A stretch of 22,082 nucleotides of DNA, taken from assembly GCA_041311015.1 (NCBI GenBank), contig JBFYKG010000016.1:1-22082 (forward strand), in the 5' to 3' direction. The DNA is from Fluviibacter sp041311015. Lineage in GTDB: Bacteria > Pseudomonadota > Gammaproteobacteria > Burkholderiales > Rhodocyclaceae. The stretch's first letter is position 1, and each line of letters starts with the position of its first letter. Below are positions 1 through 6,814 of this stretch, one piece after another. The notes beneath the pieces were generated by a model. The model had not been told where the DNA came from, did no database searches, and was given only the letters and a program-made list of their open reading frames with translations. The translations under genes and the position numbers were made by a program.

Positions 1-341
1 AGGATCACCGTAATCCCGATGATTCTTTGCATGCTCAGCATCTCACCAAACAGATACCAGGCCAGCACGGCATTGATGACATAGCCCAGCGAGAGCATCG
101 GGTAAGCGACTGTAACGTCAACGCGGGAGAGCCCGATGATCCAGACAAACACGCTGATGCCATAACAGAACAGGCCGCCGATGATGGGCAACTGGGTGCC
201 GACGGAAACGGCCGTGCTGAACAGGGTACCCATCGACAGCGAAAGTTCACCCAGGTTCCGGACGCCCGCCTTGAGCAGCAGCTGCGCGGCGGCATTAAGC
301 AGGATGCCGGTGAAAAGAAAGCCGAAAGTGCCGAGGGTCAT
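1..341 (-). CDS. SMR/EamA-type small membrane transporter, ArnE/ArnF-like (C-terminus cut by window edge)
   Basis: Reading from the ATG at 341 down to base 1 gives 113 open codons, so the gene runs off the window. The protein is almost all hydrophobic, with four predicted membrane helices at about residues 5-25, 38-60, 62-72 continuing past 78, and 84-113. It has an EamA-like ending: a GE pair near residue 99-100, then a short polar stretch and a last helix. SMR and ArnE/F proteins are about 110-130 residues, so only some 5-20 residues should be missing. Its ATG overlaps the stop of the upstream glycosyltransferase (ATGA at 341-338), which suggests translational coupling. ArnE/F proteins flip undecaprenyl-phosphate-linked aminoarabinose across the inner membrane; next to an ArnT-like enzyme, flipping of a lipid-linked sugar is the natural inference. 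A general small multidrug transporter cannot be excluded. Confidence 0.72.
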   Translation of the reverse strand, partial: MTLGTFGFLFTGILLNAAAQLLLKAGVRNLGELSLSMGTLFSTAVSVGTQLPIIGGLFCYGISVFVWIIGLSRVDVTVAYPMLSLGYVINAVLAWYLFGEMLSMQRIIGITVI

Positions 342-2152
342 TGTGTCACCGGAGGGGCATAGGGTTGGTCGGGAGGGGCCGGCTTTTGCGTCGGTTTGAC
401 GAAGACGGCACGACGGGTATCGCGACCGACTTCGGCCATTGGCAGATTCAGCGCGGCGATCTCGTCCAGATATTGCAGCGGTACCACGACCACCGGGGCG
501 TCGTCATTCTTCCAGCGTACGGCAAAGTCACTGACCTTGGGTGCCCAGGTATCGGGCTCCTGGTTGATGCCGAACTCCAGCTCGTCCTGCATGTCGACCA
601 TAATGGTCGGGTGCTGAATGTAAAAGGGGAAGGTGTGGTCCAGCATGCGGATCGAATAGACCGGCGCATCTTTCTGGATATACGGCGCGACGGCTTTCGC
701 CAGATCGGCGCCGGAGATTGATCGACCGTGGGTATCGTGCCCGAGGCCCACGGCTTGAATTAATACAAAGAAAGCGATGGCGGCCCGCAGGAAGCTGTCC
801 ATCAGCTTGCGCAGACGGTGCGCCGCATCGGCGTGCGTAAAGCCGCGCAGTACCGTCCACGCCGAGACCAGAATGAACAGAGCGGCGACAAGGCCGGCAG
901 CAATCCAGACAGCATATTGCTGATACTCGAGCTGCTCGTAGGGCGCCTTGCCCAGCTGATAGGTGTAGGGCACACCGATAAATCCGATAAGCAGAAGAAG
1001 GGTCAGGTAGACCATCTGGCGTTTCCAGCGTCGGTTGTCATCGCTGAGGCTCATGCGCTCAATCGCATGGGTCAGTGCCAGGCCGGCCAGCAGGCCAAGG
1101 GCCGGGAAGATGGGCATGATGTAGCCGGGTAACTTGGACTGTGACTTGCTGAAAAACAGAAAGATCATCACGATCCACACAGCACACAACCAGAGCGGGC
1201 GGAAGCCGGCGGTCGCCGAAACCTCCAGCGCGGTGTTTGTACCCCGGCGGTCACGCCATGCCGCCATCAGGCCCTGACCCAGCTGCGCCAGCCAGGGAAT
1301 AAATCCCACCAGAATGAGCGGCACGAAGTAGAGCGGGTGGCCTTTGCGATTGTGGCCATCCTTGGTGAAACGGTCCCAGTGTTCGTGGATAAAGAAGAAG
1401 TGCGGGAACTCGGGGTTCTTAAGCGAGACGAGCACGAACCAGGGCGTGGCAATCAGGAAGAAGACGACCAGACCGCTGAACAGGTGCAGGCGCTTCCAGA
1501 GCCCCCAGTCCCAGGTGGTGAGGGTGTAAACCACGAGCACCATGCCCGGGATGACGAGGCCGATCAGCCCCTTGGAAAGCACTGCCAGCGCCATGAAGGC
1601 CCAGCACAGCCACATCCAGTTGCGACGGGCGGTAACCGACAGACCGGCCCGCTGGGCCAGCAGCAGTGCGAACAGCGCGCAACTGAGGATGCTGGAGAGG
1701 CCCATGTCCAGCGTATTGAAGTGGCCACCTACGTTCCACATCGGGCTGCTGGCTAGCAGAATCGCCGAGACCCAGCCCGCCAGAACGCCGCGCTCGCCAC
1801 CGACCAGCTTCCAGGCAGTAAATCCGGTCGCCAGAATCGCAACGTAGCCGGTGATGCCGGTCCACAGGCGGGATTGCCATTCGCCGACCCCGAAGAGCGT
1901 GTAGGCGATGGCGGTCATCCAGGCCTGAAGCGGCGGTTTCTCGAAATACTTGTAGCCGTTGTAGCGGGGTGTAACCCAGTCACCGGTGGCATACATCTCG
2001 CGGGCGATCTCGCCATAGCGGCCTTCGTCCGAGGCGACCAGGTGGCGGTAATCCAGCACGCCAAACCAGGCCAGCGTAAACAGGATCGCCAGCACCCACA
2101 GAAAGCGTCGGGTGTAGAACGCAGAGAGCAAGGTCGTGTAGGCAGTATTCAT
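338..2152 (-). CDS. ArnT-like (GT83/GT39 family) membrane glycosyltransferase
   Basis: This 604-residue inner-membrane protein has about a dozen hydrophobic segments and a C-terminal soluble region (about residues 470-604) expected in the periplasm. Family marks are an acidic first-loop motif DEGRYGEIAREM at 42-53 (D42 and E43 are the likely catalytic or metal-binding acids), EKPP at 71-74, a His/Arg-rich loop around 255-275, and SKSQSKLPGY at 335-344. Enzymes of this type move a sugar from an undecaprenyl-phosphate donor to lipid A or another cell-envelope acceptor. The donor and acceptor here cannot be read from sequence, and no arnA-D genes are in view. The start overlaps the stop of the Mth938-like gene by ATGA, and its own stop overlaps the start of the SMR-type gene in the same way, so the three form one coupled unit. 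The family is secure; true ArnT function is not. Confidence 0.85.
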   Translation of the reverse strand: MNTAYTTLLSAFYTRRFLWVLAILFTLAWFGVLDYRHLVASDEGRYGEIAREMYATGDWVTPRYNGYKYFEKPPLQAWMTAIAYTLFGVGEWQSRLWTGITGYVAILATGFTAWKLVGGERGVLAGWVSAILLASSPMWNVGGHFNTLDMGLSSILSCALFALLLAQRAGLSVTARRNWMWLCWAFMALAVLSKGLIGLVIPGMVLVVYTLTTWDWGLWKRLHLFSGLVVFFLIATPWFVLVSLKNPEFPHFFFIHEHWDRFTKDGHNRKGHPLYFVPLILVGFIPWLAQLGQGLMAAWRDRRGTNTALEVSATAGFRPLWLCAVWIVMIFLFFSKSQSKLPGYIMPIFPALGLLAGLALTHAIERMSLSDDNRRWKRQMVYLTLLLLIGFIGVPYTYQLGKAPYEQLEYQQYAVWIAAGLVAALFILVSAWTVLRGFTHADAAHRLRKLMDSFLRAAIAFFVLIQAVGLGHDTHGRSISGADLAKAVAPYIQKDAPVYSIRMLDHTFPFYIQHPTIMVDMQDELEFGINQEPDTWAPKVSDFAVRWKNDDAPVVVVPLQYLDEIAALNLPMAEVGRDTRRAVFVKPTQKPAPPDQPYAPPVTQ

Positions 2153-2541
2153 GCTTGGGCCTGGGGGGCAGGGTCGATCAGGACGCCGCAGGCAACGTGA
2201 CGTCCTTCGGCAACCAGAATATTGTAGGTGCGGCAGGCCGCCTGGGTATCCATGACTTCGAGACCAATACCCTTGGCAATCAGCGGCTTTAACAGCGCGG
2301 GATCGGGAAAACGTTGTCGATTGCCGCTACCAAAAAGGACGATTTCAGCCCCCATATTGGACAGACGTTCGAATTGCGAGGCATTCAGGCCGTCGAAGCC
2401 AGCCGGCGCCCAGTCGGTCACGATCTCTTTGCCGCAGACCAGCACCGATCCCGAATGCTGAGTGCCATTGACCGAAACATAGCCCGGTCCATGGCTGGAG
2501 AAGGTCAGCAATCCGGCGTTGTGGGCAAGGTGCAGTTTCAT
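2149..2541 (-). CDS. Mth938-like (DUF498) domain protein
   Basis: This 130-residue soluble protein consists of one Mth938-like domain, the family that includes bacterial DUF498 proteins, human AAMDC and the complex I assembly factor NDUFAF3. The family look is clear: a GYVSVNG segment near residues 20-26, a beta strand ending in DW at about 43-44, the FGSGNRQRFP stretch at about 70-79, and a C-terminal AACRTYNILVAEGR helix-strand. No catalytic residues are known for the family, and its bacterial role is unsettled. The stop codon overlaps the glycosyltransferase start (TGA at 2151-2149 inside ATGA), so it heads that operon. It is divergent from the aminotransferase gene, with 143 bp between them. 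No good Shine-Dalgarno sequence precedes the ATG at 2541. Confidence 0.85.
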   Translation of the reverse strand: MKLHLAHNAGLLTFSSHGPGYVSVNGTQHSGSVLVCGKEIVTDWAPAGFDGLNASQFERLSNMGAEIVLFGSGNRQRFPDPALLKPLIAKGIGLEVMDTQAACRTYNILVAEGRHVACGVLIDPAPQAQA

Positions 2542-2583
2542 GGGCGAGTCGATGCGGAAAGAGGCTGGAACGGCGTATTTGTG

Positions 2584-2618
2584 GGGCTCGGGGGGCGCTC
2601 AGGGCGCCCAAGAAGCCC
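2584..2618. other. Two-tier inverted repeat in divergent intergenic region
   Basis: In the 143-bp gap between the Mth938-like gene and the aminotransferase gene, an outer arm GGGCT (2584-2588) pairs with AGCCC (2614-2618). Inside it, after symmetric 4-nt internal loops, GGGCGC (2593-2598) pairs with GCGCCC (2604-2609) around a 5-nt loop. No T-run follows on either strand, so it is not a classic terminator. It may be a leader RNA structure or a protein site. I see no strong sigma-70 promoter in the rest of this gap. Confidence 0.4.
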
Positions 2619-2684
2619 GAAAAAGGAGTAGGATAACCGGTTTTCAGCCGGATTTCCCGACATCTTCCCCGCGCAACCCCCATC

Positions 2685-3914
2685 ATGAAACCGATCGTCA
2701 AATCTTCCAAGCTTGCCAACGTGTGCTACGACATTCGTGGACCGGTGCTGGCGGCCGCCAAGAAGATGGAGGAAGAGGGGCATCGCGTCATCAAGCTGAA
2801 CATCGGCAATCCCCTGCCGTTTGGCTTCGAGGCGCCCGAGGAGATCGTTGTCGATGTCATCCGCAATATGCGCGATGCCTCCGGCTATACCGATTCGCTG
2901 GGTCTCTTTGCCCCGCGCAAATCGATCATGCATTACTGCCAGGAGAAAGGCATCCAGGGCGTGACCGTGGATGACATCTTCTTAGGCAACGGGGTTTCCG
3001 AACTCATCGTCATGGCGATGCAGGGCCTGCTTAATAACGGCGACCAGGTCCTGATCCCGGCGCCGGATTACCCGCTATGGACGGCGGCCGTGACGCTGTC
3101 GGGCGGCATGCCGGTGCATTACCGCTGTGACGAAGATGCCGAATGGTATCCGGATCTGGATGACATCCGCAGCAAGATCAGCAGCAACACCAAGGCCATC
3201 GTCGTCATTAACCCAAACAATCCGACGGGGGCGCTGTATCCGAAGGAGATCCTGGAAGGGATCCTGCAGATCGCCCGCGAGCATGGCCTGATCGTCTTTG
3301 CCGACGAGATCTACGACAAGGTCCTGTACGACGGCAATCAGCATATTTCCATCGCCAGCCTGGCCGACGATGTGCTCTGCATCACCATGAATGGTTTGTC
3401 GAAGAACTACCGCGCCTGTGGCTACCGTGCCGGCTGGATGGTGGTGTCTGGTGATAAGCGCCAGGCCCGGGATTACATCGAGGGCCTCAATATGTTGGCC
3501 TCGATGCGGCTATGCGCTAACGTGCCGGGCCAGATGGCCATCCAGACGGCATTGGGTGGCTATCAGAGCATCAATGATCTGGTCGGCTCGCATGGCAGGC
3601 TGACCCGTCAGCGGGATCTGGCCTGGAAGATGCTGACCGAAATCCCCGGTGTGACTTGCGTCAAGCCCAAGGGCGCGCTCTATCTCTTCCCCAAACTGGA
3701 TCCCAAAATGTATCCGGTCAAGGACGACGAACAACTGATGCTTGAACTGCTCAAGGAAGAAAAGGTCCTGTTGGTGCAGGGCTCTGGCTTCAATTGGCCA
3801 AGCCCGGATCACTTCCGGGTCGTGTTCCTGCCGCATGAAGATGATCTGACCGAAGCCATTAGTCGGATTGCCCGTTTTCTGGAAGGCTATCGCCGTCGTG
3901 CCGGCCACGCCTGA
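2685..3914 (+). CDS. alaA: PLP-dependent aminotransferase, AlaA-type (glutamate-pyruvate aminotransferase)
   Basis: This 409-residue class I/II aminotransferase is close in length and motifs to E. coli AlaA (405 aa), which makes alanine from pyruvate and glutamate. Visible marks are the NPNNPTG loop at 176-182, the PLP-contacting D207 in FADEIY, the Schiff-base lysine K240 in GLSKNYR, and the substrate-carboxylate arginine R378 in HFRVV. The ATG at 2685 lacks a clear Shine-Dalgarno sequence, but no earlier in-frame start exists before a stop. It lies 47 bp upstream of hom on the same strand, so it probably heads an alaA-hom-thrC operon, an order I recall from other betaproteobacteria. The exact substrate is inferred from family resemblance; another amino acid could be used. 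Confidence 0.85.
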   Translation: MKPIVKSSKLANVCYDIRGPVLAAAKKMEEEGHRVIKLNIGNPLPFGFEAPEEIVVDVIRNMRDASGYTDSLGLFAPRKSIMHYCQEKGIQGVTVDDIFLGNGVSELIVMAMQGLLNNGDQVLIPAPDYPLWTAAVTLSGGMPVHYRCDEDAEWYPDLDDIRSKISSNTKAIVVINPNNPTGALYPKEILEGILQIAREHGLIVFADEIYDKVLYDGNQHISIASLADDVLCITMNGLSKNYRACGYRAGWMVVSGDKRQARDYIEGLNMLASMRLCANVPGQMAIQTALGGYQSINDLVGSHGRLTRQRDLAWKMLTEIPGVTCVKPKGALYLFPKLDPKMYPVKDDEQLMLELLKEEKVLLVQGSGFNWPSPDHFRVVFLPHEDDLTEAISRIARFLEGYRRRAGHA

Positions 3915-3950
3915 TTTAATTAATCCATTTTTTGTCGCAACTGAAATACG

Positions 3951-3956
3951 AAGGAA
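3951..3956 (+). promoter_or_regulatory. Ribosome binding site deciding the hom start
   Basis: AAGGAA lies 5 nt before the ATG at 3962. This favours that ATG over an in-frame TTG at 3932, which would add ten residues with no family support. Confidence 0.75.
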
Positions 3957-3961
3957 ACACC

Positions 3962-5278
3962 ATGAAACTCGACGCGATGCGTGTAGGTCTTTTGGGAATC
4001 GGCACTGTCGGCGGTGGCACGTACAACGTGCTGACCCGTAATGCCGAAGAAATTACCCGCCGTGCCGGCCGCCCGATTGAAATTACGGTCGTGGCCGATA
4101 AAGACGTTGCGCGTGCCAAGGAACTGACCGGTGGCAAGGTCAAGGTGACCGATGATGCGTTCTCGGTTGTGAGCGATCCTAACGTTGATATCGTGGTCGA
4201 GCTGATCGGTGGCTATGGTGTGGCCAAGGAACTGGTGCTCAAGGCGATTGAAAATGGCAAGCACGTCGTAACCGCCAACAAGGCGTTGCTCGCCGTGCAT
4301 GGCACCGAGATTTTTGCCAAGGCGCAGGAAAAGGGCGTCATGGTTGCCTTCGAAGCGGCCGTGGCTGGCGGTATCCCCATCATCAAGGCCGTGCGCGAAG
4401 GGCTTTCGGCCAACCGTATCCAGTGGGTGGCCGGCATCATCAACGGCACCACCAATTTCATCCTGTCGGAAATGCGCGACAAGGGCCTGGCCTTTGCCGA
4501 CGTGCTGAAAGAAGCACAACGTCTGGGTTACGCCGAAGCCGACCCGACCTTTGACGTGGAAGGGGTCGATGCCGCGCACAAGATCACGCTGCTGTCGGCG
4601 CTGGCCTTCGGCATCCCGGTGCAATTTGATAAGGCGCACATCGAAGGCATCTCGAAGCTGGATGCCACCGATATCAAATACGCCGAACAACTCGGTTACC
4701 GTATCAAGCTGCTGGGTATCGCGCGTCGCCGCGACAATGGCATCGAGCTACGCGTCCACCCGACGCTGGTGCCGGCCAAGCGCCTGATCGCCAATGTCGA
4801 AGGCGCCATGAACGCCGTGCTGGTGCAGGCCGATGCCGTGGGTTCGACCTTGTACTACGGCAAGGGCGCTGGCGCTGAGCCGACTGCCTCGGCCGTCATT
4901 GCTGACGTGGTGGATGTCACCCGTCTGTCGACCGCCGACCCGGAAAACCGCGTGCCGCATCTGGCCTTCCAGCCGGACGCGCTGGCTAACCTGCCGATCC
5001 TGCCGATTGGCGAGGTTGAGTCGGGCAACTATCTCCGTCTGCGTGTCGCTGATCAGCCGGGCGTGCTGGCCGAGATTACCCGCATCCTGGCTGACCGCAA
5101 CATCTCGATCGATGCACTGCTGCAGCGTGAGCCGGAAGAGGGCGAAGACCAGACCGATCTGATCATCCTGACTCACGTCTGCCGTGAGCAGGATGTGTTG
5201 AATGCGATGGATGTGATCGGCAAGCTGCCGGTGGTGAAGGGTGCGGTTACGCGCCTGCGTCTGGAAAACCTGCAGTAA
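3962..5278 (+). CDS. hom: Homoserine dehydrogenase
   Basis: Reduces L-aspartate-4-semialdehyde to L-homoserine, the branch step towards threonine and methionine. The 438-residue monofunctional enzyme (no aspartokinase part) has an N-terminal Rossmann fold with GIGTVG at 12-17. The TANKALL motif holds K107. The catalytic pair D203 and K207 sits in GVDAAHK, matching D219/K223 of the yeast enzyme. A C-terminal ACT domain from about 356 to 435 (start of the ADQPGVLAEI stretch) is the usual site for threonine feedback control, inferred from family knowledge. The ATG at 3962 has a good Shine-Dalgarno site, and the length then matches the family. thrC follows after 11 bp, so the two are co-transcribed. 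The 47-bp gap upstream contains no obvious leader peptide or attenuator. Confidence 0.96.
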   Translation: MKLDAMRVGLLGIGTVGGGTYNVLTRNAEEITRRAGRPIEITVVADKDVARAKELTGGKVKVTDDAFSVVSDPNVDIVVELIGGYGVAKELVLKAIENGKHVVTANKALLAVHGTEIFAKAQEKGVMVAFEAAVAGGIPIIKAVREGLSANRIQWVAGIINGTTNFILSEMRDKGLAFADVLKEAQRLGYAEADPTFDVEGVDAAHKITLLSALAFGIPVQFDKAHIEGISKLDATDIKYAEQLGYRIKLLGIARRRDNGIELRVHPTLVPAKRLIANVEGAMNAVLVQADAVGSTLYYGKGAGAEPTASAVIADVVDVTRLSTADPENRVPHLAFQPDALANLPILPIGEVESGNYLRLRVADQPGVLAEITRILADRNISIDALLQREPEEGEDQTDLIILTHVCREQDVLNAMDVIGKLPVVKGAVTRLRLENLQ

Positions 5279-5289
5279 TCGGAGTACGC

Positions 5290-6753
5290 ATGCGTTATAT
5301 CTCCACGCGCGGCCAATCGCCGGCACAGGGTTTCTGCGACATTCTGCTGGGCGGCTTGGCGCCGGACGGCGGCCTGTATTTGCCGGAAAGCTATCCCCAA
5401 GTCACTCGGGCTGAACTGGATGCCTGGCGTGGTCTGTCGTATGCCGATCTGGCTTTCGCGATCCTGAGCAAGTTCATTACAGATATTCCGGCTGATGATC
5501 TGAAGGCAATCTGTCAGAAGACTTATACCCCGCAGGTTTACTGCTACACCCGTGCCGGTAGTAACGCCAATGACATCACACCGGTTACCTGGTTGAATCA
5601 GTACCGCCTCGGTCTACAGGAGCTCTCGAACGGCCCGACACTGGCTTTCAAAGACATGGCCATGCAGTTGCTCGGAAACTTGTTCGAACACGTGCTTAAG
5701 CATCGCGGTGAAAGCATTAATATTCTAGGCGCCACCTCGGGTGACACTGGTTCGGCCGCCGAATACGCCATGCGCGGTAAAGATGGTGTGACGGTATTCA
5801 TGCTGTCGCCGGATGGCAAGATGTCTGCCTTTCAGCGTGCACAAATGTACTCGCTGCAAGATAAGAACATCTACAACCTGGCGGTGCGCGGCATGTTTGA
5901 TGACGCGCAAGACATCGTCAAGGCCGTCTCGAATGACGCTGTCTTCAAGGCTAAATACCGCATCGGCGCGGTGAATTCGATCAACTGGGCACGGGTTGCC
6001 GCGCAGATCGTGTATTACTTCCAGGGCTATTTCCTGGGGACGCAGCATAACGACCAGCAAGTCGCCTTCTGTGTGCCATCGGGTAACTTCGGCAACATCT
6101 GCGCGGGTCACATTGCGCGTCAGATGGGCTTGCCGATTGCCAAGCTGATACTGGCAACCAACGAGAACAACGTGCTGGATGAATTCTTCCGCACAGGTGT
6201 GTATCGTCCGCGCGCAACGACCGAAACTTATGTCACGTCGAGCCCATCCATGGATATTTCCAAGGCCTCGAACTTCGAACGATTTATTTTCGACTTGGTC
6301 GGGCGCGATCCAGCCAAGGTGCGCGAATTGTGGGCTAAGGTCGATGCCGGTGGGGCCTTTGATCTGACCGATACGCCATACTGGGCCAATATCGCGCAAT
6401 ATGGTTTTACTTCAGGGTCAAGCTCGCATGCCGATCGATTGACGACGATTCGTCAGGTCTGGGAACAGTACAACATCCTGATCGACACCCATACCGCCGA
6501 TGGCGTGAAGGTTGCGCAGGAGCAGATCAAGCAGCTGCCCGAACAGGTGGCGCTGCTCGTGCTGGAAACGGCGCAACCGGCCAAGTTTGCCGAGACGATT
6601 CAGGAAGCGATTGGTCAGTTGCCGCAGCCCCCGAAAGGGCTGGAGCATCTGGAAGATCTGCCGCAACGGGTTGAGGTGATTGATCCGGACGTGAACGTGG
6701 TGAAGGCATTTATCCAGACACACCTCCAGCGCCTGACTTACGACTCGGCCTGA
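5290..6753 (+). CDS. thrC: Threonine synthase
   Basis: Converts O-phospho-L-homoserine to L-threonine and phosphate with PLP. At 487 residues it is the long form with an N-terminal threonine-synthase domain (about residues 2-80, starting MRYISTRGQ), as in E. coli and yeast. The PLP lysine is K121 in LAFKDMA, and the phosphate-binding SGDTG lies at 150-154. GGAG at about 5280-5283 gives a clear ribosome site 6 nt before the ATG. It is the last gene of the alaA-hom-thrC unit and runs into a strong two-way terminator just after its stop. Homoserine kinase (thrB), which makes its substrate, is not in the window; in many betaproteobacteria it lies elsewhere. Confidence 0.96.
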   Translation: MRYISTRGQSPAQGFCDILLGGLAPDGGLYLPESYPQVTRAELDAWRGLSYADLAFAILSKFITDIPADDLKAICQKTYTPQVYCYTRAGSNANDITPVTWLNQYRLGLQELSNGPTLAFKDMAMQLLGNLFEHVLKHRGESINILGATSGDTGSAAEYAMRGKDGVTVFMLSPDGKMSAFQRAQMYSLQDKNIYNLAVRGMFDDAQDIVKAVSNDAVFKAKYRIGAVNSINWARVAAQIVYYFQGYFLGTQHNDQQVAFCVPSGNFGNICAGHIARQMGLPIAKLILATNENNVLDEFFRTGVYRPRATTETYVTSSPSMDISKASNFERFIFDLVGRDPAKVRELWAKVDAGGAFDLTDTPYWANIAQYGFTSGSSSHADRLTTIRQVWEQYNILIDTHTADGVKVAQEQIKQLPEQVALLVLETAQPAKFAETIQEAIGQLPQPPKGLEHLEDLPQRVEVIDPDVNVVKAFIQTHLQRLTYDSA

Positions 6754-6757
6754 GAAT

Positions 6758-6798
6758 AAAAAAACCGGCAGGGGGTATTCTGCCCACTGCCGGTTTTT
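6758..6798. terminator. Bidirectional rho-independent terminator between thrC and gcvP
   Basis: A stem CCGGCAG (6765-6771) with CTGCCGG (6787-6793) is flanked by seven A on the left and five T on the right. It therefore reads as a terminator on both strands, serving the convergent thrC and gcvP. It starts only 5 bp after the thrC stop. Confidence 0.88.
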
Positions 6799-6814
6799 AT
6801 GAAGCGTTAGTACG

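Noticed and set aside
3932..3961. Longer hom reading from a TTG start
   Set aside because: A good AAGGAA site lies just before the ATG at 3962, and the ten extra residues do not resemble homoserine dehydrogenases.
3920..4690. A 256-codon open frame antisense to hom
   Set aside because: It is fully opposite the conserved homoserine dehydrogenase NAD-binding and catalytic regions and resembles no family.
5725..6399. A 224-codon open frame antisense to thrC
   Set aside because: It mirrors conserved threonine synthase coding sequence and shows no protein family features.
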